Assembly: GCF_014243395.1 (NCBI RefSeq)
Contig: NZ_JACLCP010000001.1
Location: forward strand, 806,001-870,000
Reading direction: 5' to 3'
Source of the DNA: Winogradskyella flava
Lineage (GTDB): Bacteria; Bacteroidota; Bacteroidia; Flavobacteriales; Flavobacteriaceae
Length of the DNA stretch: 64,000 bases
In this document: piece by piece, positions 53,204-61,763 of the stretch
How the letters are laid out: every line of letters starts with the position of its first letter
Numbering within the stretch: the first letter of the stretch is position 1
Made by a program: the position numbers and the translations under genes
Notes under the pieces: model-generated
Database searches by the model: none
Told to the model about the DNA's origin: nothing
Seen by the model: only the letters and a program-made list of their open reading frames with translations

Positions 53204-53335
53204 GACTTTTCATTCTTTTAACTAGTTAGATTATCATTTTAGCCAAAAGAAGAAATCGGGTGCCTGTAATATTAAAAAATATTATACTTTTAAAGCCCTA
53301 TTAGCATCACCACTTAGGTGGTATTTTTTGAAATT

Positions 53336-54025
53336 ATGAAAAGATTTTTTTACTTATTAGTGTTTGGTTTAACAGCTTTTTCCTGTGGAGAAGAGATTGA
53401 ATTCAACACTCCTGCCATTCAAGCCAATAGAGATGGAAGAGCTTGGAGAGCTGAATATTTTGCTGCGGATATAGATTTTGGAGGCTTTATTTTCGAAGGT
53501 GGGAGACCTGATGAAGTCCTACAACTAATTACTCCAACAGATGAAATAGGCATATTTGATTTAAGTACTGAAAGTTCTGCTGTAGCTATTTTTAAAGATT
53601 TTGACGGAACAATCTATTCTACAGCCAATCTTTCAGATCCGAGCATCTCGCCATATCCTGGTGAAGGACAAATTAGGGTTTTAGAGATTGATGATGATGC
53701 TGATCCAAAGCGAATAAGTGGAGAGTTTTATTTCACTGCATTTTCAGAGGATGGTTTAAAATCTGTTAATTTTATTAGAGGCGTATTCAACCGTGTGCCA
53801 TTGACAGGCGGCTTGGTTGCTATAGGAAACGAAAATACCTGTTTGCAGGCATCGCAGAACTTAAATTCAGTGCAGCAAGCTTTTAGTACTGCAGATACAA
53901 GTGATCCTAACTATGCTGATTTATGTGGAGATTATAAAGTGGCACTTCAAAATGCCATCGATGCTTGTGGAGACATGTCAGGCAACTTTCAGGCCACTAT
54001 CGACAGTTTAGGAGATTGTAACTAG
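53336..54025 (+). CDS. DUF6252-like lipoprotein
   Basis: 229 residues. Lipoprotein signal MKRFFYLLVFGLTAFSC (Cys17). The mature N-terminal part (FNTPAIQANRDGRAWRAEYF, then a beta-rich region with RISGEFYFTAFSEDG and INFIRGVFNRVPL) fits the DUF6252 pattern; the C-terminal 65 residues (TCLQASQNLNSVQQAFSTAD, YADLCGDYKVALQNAIDACG) form a helical Cys-containing module. ATG 53336 is preferred to a GTG at 53318. The nearby small hairpin with T-run lies upstream of the start. Envelope protein of unknown function. Confidence 0.8.
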   Translation: MKRFFYLLVFGLTAFSCGEEIEFNTPAIQANRDGRAWRAEYFAADIDFGGFIFEGGRPDEVLQLITPTDEIGIFDLSTESSAVAIFKDFDGTIYSTANLSDPSISPYPGEGQIRVLEIDDDADPKRISGEFYFTAFSEDGLKSVNFIRGVFNRVPLTGGLVAIGNENTCLQASQNLNSVQQAFSTADTSDPNYADLCGDYKVALQNAIDACGDMSGNFQATIDSLGDCN

Positions 54026-54052
54026 TAGTTTTAATTAATTTGAAATAAAAAT

Positions 54053-54081
54053 AAAGCACCATGGTATCGTGGTGCTTTTTT
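54053..54081 (+). terminator. Terminator after the DUF6252-like gene
   Basis: AAAGCACCA (54053-54061) and TGGTGCTTT (54070-54078) with an 8-nt loop, followed by TTT. Good intrinsic terminator. Confidence 0.88.
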
Positions 54082-54158
54082 GTTAAATGCTGTTAAAGAC
54101 TATTAAACCTTGTTAAAATACTTGACAGAAACCCTTTTTTCTGTTATCCTACAAACGT

Positions 54159-54180
54159 AGATGTGACACAATACACATCT
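54159..54180 (+). promoter_or_regulatory. Imperfect Crp-like palindrome upstream of the PA2169-type gene
   Basis: AGATGTG (54159-54165) and CACATCT (54174-54180) are perfect 7-bp half-sites with an 8-bp spacer; as TGTGA-N6-ACACA it has one mismatch to the Crp-type consensus. Preceded by TTGACA...TATCCT, which looks like a non-Bacteroidota promoter and may be chance. Confidence 0.3.
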
Positions 54181-54220
54181 TTAAAGAATTTATTGAAATT
54201 TTAAAATGTAAAAGATAAAA

Positions 54221-54670
54221 ATGAAGTACGAAAAAATCATTTCAGACAAATTAAACGAACTATTAATCAAGAATTATGATGCTGAAAAAGGCTACATTAA
54301 TGCCATGAAAGAGGTAGATAATGTGAATGTAAAAAACTTCTTCAAAAATAGAGCTGAGGAAAGAGCCATATTTGCACGTGAGTTGAGAACTGAAATATTG
54401 ACTTATGGAGAAATTCCAAAGGATTCAGGAAGTTTAAAAGGTACGATGCACAGAAACTGGATGAGTCTAAAAGCAACATTCTCATCAAATAATGAAGAAA
54501 CAATTCTTAATGAAGCATTAAGAGGAGAAAAAGCAAGTTTAGAAGAATATAATGGGTTGCTGAGCGACAATAATTTCCCAACACGCTTAATTAACTTGTT
54601 AAGAGAGCAGAGAAATGCTATTGAAGCCGCCATTAATTCTGTAAAAATGTACGAGGAAGTATTGTCATAA
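54221..54670 (+). CDS. PA2169/DUF2383 family four-helix-bundle protein
   Basis: 149 residues, all helical, with DUF2383 features: LNELLIKNYDAEKGYINAMKE, FFKNRAEERAIFARELR and EEYNGLLSDNN. Members are ferritin-like bundles, often found with stress-related genes; the function is unknown. No signal peptide. Stands alone between two terminators; an imperfect Crp-like palindrome lies 41 bp upstream of the ATG. Confidence 0.85.
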   Translation: MKYEKIISDKLNELLIKNYDAEKGYINAMKEVDNVNVKNFFKNRAEERAIFARELRTEILTYGEIPKDSGSLKGTMHRNWMSLKATFSSNNEETILNEALRGEKASLEEYNGLLSDNNFPTRLINLLREQRNAIEAAINSVKMYEEVLS

Positions 54671-54693
54671 TAGGTCCACGTTAGGTTAAGATG

Positions 54694-54719
54694 AAAACCA
54701 CGCTTTTGCGTGGTTTTTT
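54694..54719 (+). terminator. Terminator after the PA2169-type gene
   Basis: AACCACGC (54696-54703), TTTT loop, GCGTGGTT (54708-54715), then TTTT. Compact and strong. Confidence 0.9.
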
Positions 54720-54832
54720 GTTTACAACTGTTTATAACTTCATTTCAAAAAAGTACAAATTCTATGTAATTTTATAAGCTAACTTTTCGACACTAGTTTT
54801 TCCCTTTTTGGGAATTAAAAGGACCTATTTTT

Positions 54833-57800
54833 ATGTACTTAATATTCGATACCGAAACCACAGGTTTACCTAAACGTTGGGATGCACCCATAACTGATAC
54901 GGATAACTGGCCAAGATGTATTCAAATTGCATGGCAGTTGCATGACGCCATGGGTAATTGTATTGAGCATCAAGATTATTTGGTACAACCGGATGGCTTT
55001 AATATTCCTTATGATGCCGAAAAAATTCACGGTATTTCTACAGAGTTAGCTCAAGAACAAGGTGTGCCATTAGCTGAAGTTTTAGAGCAATTTAATATTG
55101 CCTTGTCTAAAACCAAATTTGTTGTTGGACAAAATGTAAAGTTCGATCTCAATATTATGGGAGCTGAATTTGTGAGAGAAGACGTCGCAAATCCACTACA
55201 GGAATTACCTGTTTTAGATACCTGTACAGAGCATACGGCAAGTTTGTGTCAGATTCCTGGAGGTCGGTATGGAAAGTTTAAGTTGCCAACTTTAACAGAA
55301 CTGCATCAATATTTATTCAATACACCTTTTGCTGAGGCTCATAATGCCACAGCCGATGTTGAAGCGACAACACGTTGTTTTTTCGAATTAATCAGAAAGC
55401 AACAATATACCAAAGAACAGCTAGACGTTCAGCCCGATTATTTTGAGAAGTTTTCTGAAGCCAATCCTGATACGATTCAGCTTATAGGTTTAAAGCATAT
55501 CAATCTTAAGCGTGAAAGTGCAAAGATTAATGAGCGCCTTCAAAAACAACAAGTTGAAGCAATTCCAACGGAAACCAATAAGGAAGTCGTTTCAAAGTTA
55601 GCTGAGGTCGATTTTGTACATCTTCATAATCATTCGCAATTTTCTATACTTCAATCCACCATAAGTATAAAGGATTTGGTAGCTGCCGCGGCTAAAGAAG
55701 ACATGCCGGCTGTGGCGTTGACGGATCACGGAAATATGATGGGTGCATTTCACTTTGTGAGCGCTGTTGGTAATCATAATAAAGCAATTAAATCGCAACA
55801 TGCCGAAGCGGAAGAGGCTGGTGAAGAGAAAAAAGGAAAACTCATCAAACCGATTATTGGTTGCGAGTTCTTTGTTTGTGAAAATCACAAGGACAAAACC
55901 AGAAAGGATAACGGTTATCAAATTGTTCTGTTAGCCAAGAACAAAAAAGGCTATCATAATTTAGCAAAACTATCGTCAGCTGCATTTACAGATGGTTTTT
56001 ACTATGTGCCAAGAATTGATAAGGAACTTATAGAACAATACAAAGAAAATTTAATTTGCCTTACCGGAAACCTTTATGGAGAAGTGCCAAGCAAGGTTTT
56101 GAATATTGGAGAAAATCAAGCTGAGGAAGCCTTGTTGTGGTGGAAAAACGCTTTTGATGATGACTTGTACATCGAGTTAATGCGCCATAATCAAGAAGAT
56201 GAAAATCGGGTCAACCAAGTCTTGGTTCAATTTGCTAAAAAACATGAGATTAAGTTAATTGCAACGAACAATACCTACTATGTTGAGCAAGAAAATGCGA
56301 ATGCACACGATATTTTACTCTGTGTAAAAGACGGTGAAAAACAAGCGACACCAATTGGTCGTGGTCGTGGTTATCGTTATGGATTGCCAAATCAAGAATA
56401 CTACTTTAAGTCTTCCGAAGAAATGAAAGCCTTGTTTAGGGATATTCCTGAGGCTATCGTGAATATTCAAGAGGTAGTCGATAAGATAGAACCTTTTGAA
56501 TTAGCTCGTGATGTATTACTACCTGCTTTCGACATTCCTAACGAATTTAAATTTGAAGAAGACGAAGTTGATGGTGGAAAACGAGGCGAGAATGCATACC
56601 TAAAACATCTCACATATGAAGGCGCTAAAAAGCGCTATGGAGAGATCACACCAGCAATAAAAGAACGACTCGATTTTGAATTGAGCGTTATTGAAAATAC
56701 GGGTTATCCGGGTTACTTCTTAATTGTCGAGGATTTTATTCGCGAGGCTCGAAAGATGGATGTTTCTGTTGGTCCAGGCCGTGGTTCCGCAGCTGGCTCT
56801 GTGGTTGCCTATTGTTTGTGGATTACTAATATTGACCCAATTAAGTACGATTTACTTTTTGAGCGTTTCTTGAATCCAGATCGTGTAAGTATGCCAGATA
56901 TTGATATCGATTTTGATGATGAGGGTCGTGGTCGTGTGATGCAATATGTTATTGATAAGTATGGCGCCAATCAGGTGGCCCAGATTATTACTTACGGAAC
57001 CATGGCTGCTAAGTCTTCCATAAGAGATACCGCTCGTGTATTGGACTTACCCTTAAATGAAGCTGACCATATTGCCAAGTTGATTCCAAATATGTCTAAG
57101 CTCGGGAAGATTTTTGGAAAGACTGAAAAAGAGCTGTCTAGCAAGTTCCGTTCGGAGGAATTAGAAAAAGTCAACCAACTTTTAAATATTTCTGACGGTG
57201 AAGATCTACAGGCTGAAACGGTTAACCAAGCAAGGATTCTAGAAGGTTCTGTAAGAAATACTGGAATTCATGCTTGTGGCGTGATTATTACGCCTGGTGA
57301 TATTACTAATTATGTGCCAGTTTCAGTAGCTAAGGATTCTGATTTGTATGTCACGCAATTCGATAATTCAGTTGTTGAAAGTGCAGGCTTATTAAAGATG
57401 GATTTCTTGGGTCTTAAAACCTTGACCTTGATTAAAGATACCGTTAAGATCGTCAAAGCTAAGCATGGTATAGAACTCGATCCAGAGAATTTTCCATTGG
57501 ATGATGACGAAACTTATGCGCTGTTCCAGAGAGGTGAAACGGTTGGGATTTTCCAATACGAATCGCCTGGTATGCAGAAGCATATGAAGCATTTAAAGCC
57601 TACGGTTTTTGATGATTTAATTGCCATGAACGCGCTCTACCGTCCTGGTCCAATGGAATATATTCCAAGTTTTATTAATCGCAAGCATGGCAAAGAAGAA
57701 ATTATTTACGATTTGCCTGAGATGGAAGAATACCTCAAGGAAACTTATGGTATTACGGTCTATCAAGAGCAAGTAATGTTACTATCTCAAAAGCTGGCGG

Positions 57801-59218
57801 ATTTCACTAAAGGTGAAGCTGATGTTTTGCGTAAGGCGATGGGTAAAAAGCAGAAAGCTGTTCTTGATAAGATGAAGCCAAAATTCATCGAGCAAGCTGC
57901 CGCAAAAGGTATGGATAAGGATAAGCTCGAAAAAATCTGGAAAGATTGGGAAGCTTTTGCGAGTTATGCTTTTAACAAATCACATTCTACGTGTTATGCT
58001 TGGATAGCCTATCAAACGGCCTATTTAAAAGCACACTACCCAGCAGAATATATGGCTGCGGTACTTTCCAATAACATGAATGATATTAAGTCAGTGACAT
58101 TCTTTATGGAAGAATGTAAACGTATGCGTTTACCTGTTCTTGGGCCAGACGTCAATGAGAGTTACTACAAGTTCTCTGTAAATAAAGACAACGCCGTACG
58201 ATTCGGAATGGGCGCTATTAAAGGTGTTGGTCATGGTGCTGTAAAAACCATTGTAGAGAACCGAAAGGAAGACGGTAATTACAAATCTATTTTTGATTTA
58301 GCGAAGCGTGTGGATTTAAGAGCGGCCAACAAAAAATCGTTTGAAGGTTTAGCTAATGCTGGTGGATTTGATTGCTTTGAAAACACACAGCGTGCGCAGT
58401 ATTTTGCTCATGATGGTGATGGGATTACCTTTTTAGAAAAGGCGATGAAGTATGGTGCCAAGCATCAAGAAAATGAAAACTCAGCGCAAGTTAGTTTGTT
58501 TGGCGCTTCAAGTGATGTGCAAATCGCAGAACCGCAGGTACCACCTTGTGAGGATTGGGGAACTATGGAGAAACTATCTCGGGAAAAGGAAGTGGTTGGG
58601 ATTTATATTTCTGGTCATCCATTGGATGATTTTAAAATTGAAATGAAAACCTTTTGTAACGGCACTATCTCGCTTTTTAACGATTTGGAAGCTATTGTAA
58701 ATCGCGAAGTAACCTTTGGAGGCGTTGTCACCGATGTACAACATCGTGTCAGTAAACAAGGGAAAGGCTGGGCATTATTTACTATTGAGGATTACACGGA
58801 TAGTTTTGAGTTTCGAATTTTTGGAGAGGATTATCTAAAGTTTAGGCACTTCTTTGTTGTCAATTCCTTTGTGTATGTTAGAGCCTTTATTAAAGAGGGT
58901 TGGGTCAATAGAGATACAGGTAAAAAAGGTGATCCAAGGATTCAGTTTAATAGCTTTCAGCTGTTGCACGATGTCATGGATACCTATGCAAAAAAGTTAT
59001 CAATTCAATTAAACATTGATAATTTGGAAAAAGACAAGATTTTAAATCTTCAAGATTTGTTTAGAATGCATGATGGTAATAATGCCTTGAATTTTTTGGT
59101 TTATGACAATGCAGAAAAATTAAAGCTCACTATGCCAAGTCGAAAACAGAAGATTAAGATATCCCAAGAGTTGTTGAATGAACTGGAGGAACAAGATGTT
59201 AGGTATAAGTTGAATTAG
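54833..59218 (+). CDS. dnaE: DNA polymerase III alpha subunit with fused N-terminal exonuclease
   Basis: 1461 residues, replicative polymerase. Residues 1-190 are a DEDDh 3'-5' exonuclease domain (FDTETTGLP with Asp6 and Glu8, GQNVKFDLNI, EAHNATADVEAT) that elsewhere is the separate epsilon subunit. The PHP domain follows (about 262-, FVHLHNHSQFSILQSTI), then the polymerase core with catalytic aspartates in MPDIDIDFDDEGR (about 687-699), DFTKGEADVLRKAMGKK, fingers, and a C-terminal OB fold (about 1300-1390, REVTFGGVVTDVQHR). The fusion is usual in Bacteroidota. The serine hydrolase gene follows by 11 bp. Confidence 0.97.
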   Translation: MYLIFDTETTGLPKRWDAPITDTDNWPRCIQIAWQLHDAMGNCIEHQDYLVQPDGFNIPYDAEKIHGISTELAQEQGVPLAEVLEQFNIALSKTKFVVGQNVKFDLNIMGAEFVREDVANPLQELPVLDTCTEHTASLCQIPGGRYGKFKLPTLTELHQYLFNTPFAEAHNATADVEATTRCFFELIRKQQYTKEQLDVQPDYFEKFSEANPDTIQLIGLKHINLKRESAKINERLQKQQVEAIPTETNKEVVSKLAEVDFVHLHNHSQFSILQSTISIKDLVAAAAKEDMPAVALTDHGNMMGAFHFVSAVGNHNKAIKSQHAEAEEAGEEKKGKLIKPIIGCEFFVCENHKDKTRKDNGYQIVLLAKNKKGYHNLAKLSSAAFTDGFYYVPRIDKELIEQYKENLICLTGNLYGEVPSKVLNIGENQAEEALLWWKNAFDDDLYIELMRHNQEDENRVNQVLVQFAKKHEIKLIATNNTYYVEQENANAHDILLCVKDGEKQATPIGRGRGYRYGLPNQEYYFKSSEEMKALFRDIPEAIVNIQEVVDKIEPFELARDVLLPAFDIPNEFKFEEDEVDGGKRGENAYLKHLTYEGAKKRYGEITPAIKERLDFELSVIENTGYPGYFLIVEDFIREARKMDVSVGPGRGSAAGSVVAYCLWITNIDPIKYDLLFERFLNPDRVSMPDIDIDFDDEGRGRVMQYVIDKYGANQVAQIITYGTMAAKSSIRDTARVLDLPLNEADHIAKLIPNMSKLGKIFGKTEKELSSKFRSEELEKVNQLLNISDGEDLQAETVNQARILEGSVRNTGIHACGVIITPGDITNYVPVSVAKDSDLYVTQFDNSVVESAGLLKMDFLGLKTLTLIKDTVKIVKAKHGIELDPENFPLDDDETYALFQRGETVGIFQYESPGMQKHMKHLKPTVFDDLIAMNALYRPGPMEYIPSFINRKHGKEEIIYDLPEMEEYLKETYGITVYQEQVMLLSQKLADFTKGEADVLRKAMGKKQKAVLDKMKPKFIEQAAAKGMDKDKLEKIWKDWEAFASYAFNKSHSTCYAWIAYQTAYLKAHYPAEYMAAVLSNNMNDIKSVTFFMEECKRMRLPVLGPDVNESYYKFSVNKDNAVRFGMGAIKGVGHGAVKTIVENRKEDGNYKSIFDLAKRVDLRAANKKSFEGLANAGGFDCFENTQRAQYFAHDGDGITFLEKAMKYGAKHQENENSAQVSLFGASSDVQIAEPQVPPCEDWGTMEKLSREKEVVGIYISGHPLDDFKIEMKTFCNGTISLFNDLEAIVNREVTFGGVVTDVQHRVSKQGKGWALFTIEDYTDSFEFRIFGEDYLKFRHFFVVNSFVYVRAFIKEGWVNRDTGKKGDPRIQFNSFQLLHDVMDTYAKKLSIQLNIDNLEKDKILNLQDLFRMHDGNNALNFLVYDNAEKLKLTMPSRKQKIKISQELLNELEEQDVRYKLN

Positions 59219-59229
59219 AGAAAATTAAG

Positions 59230-60369
59230 ATGAAATATCCTAAAATTCTATATGTATTACTCTTAATATTTGTCTTTAGCTGTAAAGAAGAAAAGAAGAC
59301 ATCCGCTGAAGTTGCTCATAAAACCGAAGTTTTCCAGTCCATCTTGGATTCCATTTATAATCAAAATAAAGATGCCGTCGGTTTAATGATACATATTGAG
59401 TCGCCAGATAAGGGGATCTCTTGGAGCGGAGTAGCAGGCTATTCAGATAAAAGTGAAACTGAGCTCGAAAAAGATCAACCTGTTTTAATTGCAAGCAATA
59501 CTAAAACTTATGTAAGTGCCGCCATTTTAAAATTGGTGGAGCAATCAAAATTTGATTTGAATCAAGCCATTGATACTTTAATTTTTGAGAAGACTAATAA
59601 ATTACTGAAAACTGATGGATATGATACGTCTCAAATTAAAATAGCGCAATTATTAAATCATACCAGTGGTATTTATGATTATGCAGGTACTGAAGAGTAC
59701 ATGCAATTGATTAAAGATGACCCAAAGCATCGCTATTCTCGAAACGAGCAAATACAATTAGCCGTTTCTATGGGAAACCCTCTGGGTAAAGCGGGAGAAG
59801 TTTTTGCCTATGCGGACACTAATTACTTGTTACTAACAGAAATTATAGAAGGCATTACTGATAAACCCTTTTATATAGCTTTAAGAGAGTTGATTGGTTA
59901 TGAAAAACTTGGTATGCAAACCACTTGGTTTTCTACTTTAGAAGACTATCCTCAAAACACAAAACCATTAGTACACCAGTATTGGACCTCTGAAGGCTTA
60001 GACAGTTACGAAGTAGATCATTCTTTCGATTTATATGGAGGTGGTGGAATCGCGTCAACAAGTAAGGACTTGGCTGTATTTTGCCAAAGTCTATTCAACA
60101 ATAAAATCTTTGATAAAGCAAATACTTTAGATTTAATTTATGCCAAAGCCAATCCAGAACAGCCAATGGAAGGTGATTATTATTTAGGCATATCTAGTGT
60201 GGATTTTGATGGCTTAAAAGGCTATGGTCATGGTGGTTTTTGGGGAACAGCTGTCAATTATTTCCCTGAATTAAATTCGAGTATTGCAGTGTTTGTTTTA
60301 GATAGAGACAAAAGGATTTTGCGAGTAAATATCAACGAGGCTATTGTTAAAGCCTTATCCGAATTGTAA
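59230..60369 (+). CDS. Beta-lactamase-fold serine hydrolase lipoprotein
   Basis: 379 residues, lipoprotein (MKYPKILYVLLLIFVFSC, Cys18). Class C/PBP-type hydrolase: SxxK motif in IASNTKTYVSA (Ser and Lys), YxN-equivalent in FAYADTNYLLL, and HGGFWG as the third motif. The family includes D-aminopeptidases, esterases and carboxypeptidases, so true beta-lactamase activity is not implied. Located in the periplasm. Only 11 bp after dnaE, so it may be expressed by read-through, and it converges with the ArsR gene (2 bp apart). Confidence 0.9.
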   Translation: MKYPKILYVLLLIFVFSCKEEKKTSAEVAHKTEVFQSILDSIYNQNKDAVGLMIHIESPDKGISWSGVAGYSDKSETELEKDQPVLIASNTKTYVSAAILKLVEQSKFDLNQAIDTLIFEKTNKLLKTDGYDTSQIKIAQLLNHTSGIYDYAGTEEYMQLIKDDPKHRYSRNEQIQLAVSMGNPLGKAGEVFAYADTNYLLLTEIIEGITDKPFYIALRELIGYEKLGMQTTWFSTLEDYPQNTKPLVHQYWTSEGLDSYEVDHSFDLYGGGGIASTSKDLAVFCQSLFNNKIFDKANTLDLIYAKANPEQPMEGDYYLGISSVDFDGLKGYGHGGFWGTAVNYFPELNSSIAVFVLDRDKRILRVNINEAIVKALSEL

Positions 60370-60371
60370 GC

Positions 60372-60698
60372 TTAAGTTTGTTTAGTATCTAAATAGTTTC
60401 CTAGTTTATCCAAAGAATCATCCCAGAATTGCGAATAGAATTGCATCCATTTATTCACCTCTTTTAAAGGTTTTGGGTCGGCATAGCAAAACCGATTTCT
60501 GCCTTGTTCGTTCATTTGTACTAAACCAGCATCATTAAGTATTTTAATATGCTTAGTAACCCCTTGCCGACTCATGTCGAACTGTGTTGAAATCTGAGTT
60601 ATGGAAAGGGCTGAGGTCGCCAAGACTAAGGCGTGAAAAATATCACGCCTTGTAGGATCTGCAATAGCTTTAAATAGTTTATTGATATTATCTTGCAT
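60372..60698 (-). CDS. ArsR-family transcriptional regulator
   Basis: 108-residue winged helix protein: LFKAIADPTRRDIFHALV, ITQISTQFDMSRQGVTKHI (recognition helix) and LNDAGLVQMNEQGRNRF. No cysteine pair for a metal sensor, so it is of the ArsR type that pairs with SRPBCC proteins. It overlaps the preceding SRPBCC gene by 11 bp. A perfect 22-bp palindrome upstream of that gene (61135-61156) is the likely operator, so autoregulation is inferred. Confidence 0.93.
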   Translation of the reverse strand: MQDNINKLFKAIADPTRRDIFHALVLATSALSITQISTQFDMSRQGVTKHIKILNDAGLVQMNEQGRNRFCYADPKPLKEVNKWMQFYSQFWDDSLDKLGNYLDTKQT

Positions 60699-61113
60699 TG
60701 ACTTCTTCTTTTAAATAGCTAGTTAAACCATTGATACAATTATCCCAACCGCCATTAAAACTCTCAAACATAGCTATAGCTGTTTCGCCAGCATAGTTTT
60801 CTATACCAGAATGTGCTAAAGTGAGCTTAGTAGAACCACCTAGATCTTCCAATTTCCAAGTTACTATTGTGGTACCTGGTGTGTCTTTTACAATCCAAGT
60901 ATAGGTTAAAATGTATGGATTAGCTTCTAGTACTTCGCCAATTATTGGTGAGCAATCTTCTCCCGAAGAATTAAACACATAGTTATAACCGACTTCGGCT
61001 TTAAAATCTGCCTCTAGGAACCATGTTGAAATTTCTTCGGCATTTGTAATGGCATTCCAAATCTGATCGATTGGATGAATAAATACCTTTTCTTTTGTGA
61101 TTGTTTTTGTCAT
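60688..61113 (-). CDS. SRPBCC (AHSA1-type) domain protein
   Basis: 141 residues, Bet v1-like fold: VFIHPIDQIWNAITNAEEISTWFLEADFKAEVGYNYVF, quoted here in part (AITNAEEISTWFLEADFK), TYTWIVKDTPGTTIVTWKLED and KLTLAHSGIENY. AHSA1-type proteins bind hydrophobic ligands or act as co-chaperones, but in bacteria function is rarely known. Operon with the ArsR regulator: 11-bp overlap. A palindromic operator lies 22 bp upstream of the ATG. Confidence 0.9.
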   Translation of the reverse strand: MTKTITKEKVFIHPIDQIWNAITNAEEISTWFLEADFKAEVGYNYVFNSSGEDCSPIIGEVLEANPYILTYTWIVKDTPGTTIVTWKLEDLGGSTKLTLAHSGIENYAGETAIAMFESFNGGWDNCINGLTSYLKEEVNAR

Positions 61114-61134
61114 AATGTTCGTTGTTTTGATTTA

Positions 61135-61156
61135 TATGCAACTTTTTAGTTGCATA
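61135..61156 (-). promoter_or_regulatory. Perfect palindrome upstream of the SRPBCC-ArsR operon, probable ArsR operator
   Basis: TATGCAAC-TTTTTA-GTTGCATA: 8-bp perfect half-sites with a 6-bp spacer, ending 22 bp before the SRPBCC ATG. The size and place fit an ArsR dimer covering its own promoter. Confidence 0.65.
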
Positions 61157-61175
61157 ATTGGTTTTAAGTTAGCGC

Positions 61176-61201
61176 AAAGGATGGAAGTGACATCCTTTTT
61201 T
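61176..61201 (+). terminator. Terminator-like hairpin without an upstream gene
   Basis: AAAGGATG (61176-61183), loop GAAGTGA, CATCCTTT (61191-61198), then TTT. On the plus strand nothing coding ends here, because the neighbour is the start of a minus-strand operon. It may be a remnant or end an antisense transcript. Confidence 0.4.
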
Positions 61202-61204
61202 GCA

Positions 61205-61235
61205 TGTTGGCTGAGGCAATGTGCTGAGCTTGTCG
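61205..61235. repeat. Dispersed-repeat-like fragment
   Basis: TGCTGAGCTTGTCGAAGTG (about 61220-61238) resembles a short repeat (CTGAGC-TTGTCGAAG) seen in many Bacteroidota intergenic regions; recognised from memory only. Lies between the SRPBCC operon and trxA. Confidence 0.35.
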
Positions 61236-61308
61236 AAGTGTTGTGGTTGCGCCCAAAGAAAGAGCATATGTAGAGTAAATGGTATCATAATCAAATCAAA
61301 TACTGCCA

Positions 61309-61342
61309 TTGTAAGGTTTGGCAGAATTTTTGACTAATTTTG
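61309..61342 (+). promoter_or_regulatory. trxA promoter
   Basis: TTG (61309-61311), 23-bp spacer, TAATTTTG (61335-61342), an exact TAnnTTTG. Start expected near 61349, 30 bp before the trxA ATG. Confidence 0.6.
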
Positions 61343-61378
61343 TGTAATTAAAGTAGAATACAATAAACATTAAATATT

Positions 61379-61696
61379 ATGGCACTAGAAATAACAGATG
61401 CAACGTTTGAAGAAACAGTATTAAAGAGTGATAAACCAGTGATGGTTGATTTTTGGGCAGCATGGTGCGGACCTTGTCGTATGGTTGGACCAATCATTGA
61501 TGAGATTAGCTCGGAGTACGAAGGAAAGGCAGTAGTTGGTAAGGTAGATGTTGATGCAAACCAAGAATTTGCTGCTAAGTACGGCGTTAGAAATATACCT
61601 ACAGTATTGGTATTTCAAAACGGAGAAGTTGTAGGACGACAAGTGGGTGTAGCACCTAAAAATGCTTATGCTGAAGCTATCGACGCACTTTTATAG
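61379..61696 (+). CDS. trxA: Thioredoxin
   Basis: 105 residues, the classic thioredoxin size. Active site WAAWCGPCRMVGP (CGPC), conserved VDFWAAWC strand and cis-proline in RNIPTVLVF. Reduces disulfides of cytosolic enzymes, including the ribonucleotide reductase encoded earlier in the window. Own promoter and terminator, so it is monocistronic. Confidence 0.97.
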   Translation: MALEITDATFEETVLKSDKPVMVDFWAAWCGPCRMVGPIIDEISSEYEGKAVVGKVDVDANQEFAAKYGVRNIPTVLVFQNGEVVGRQVGVAPKNAYAEAIDALL

Positions 61697-61718
61697 AGAA
61701 TACTCTAAAAGAAATGAT

Positions 61719-61749
61719 AAAAGGTTTGCCAGTACGGCAAACCTTTTTT
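61719..61749 (+). terminator. trxA terminator
   Basis: AAAGGTTTGCC (61720-61730) and GGCAAACCTTT (61736-61746), loop AGTAC, followed by more T. Strong intrinsic terminator. Confidence 0.92.
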
Positions 61750-61763
61750 AGTTTCGGTAGCTC

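Noticed and set aside
53309..53329. ACCAC-TTAG-GTGGT hairpin with T-run before the DUF6252-like gene
   Set aside because: Only five pairs and no transcript to end; not listed as a terminator, though an attenuator cannot be excluded.
55598..55921. 107-codon minus-strand frame inside dnaE
   Set aside because: Antisense shadow of the PHP domain coding sequence; no start signal or family.
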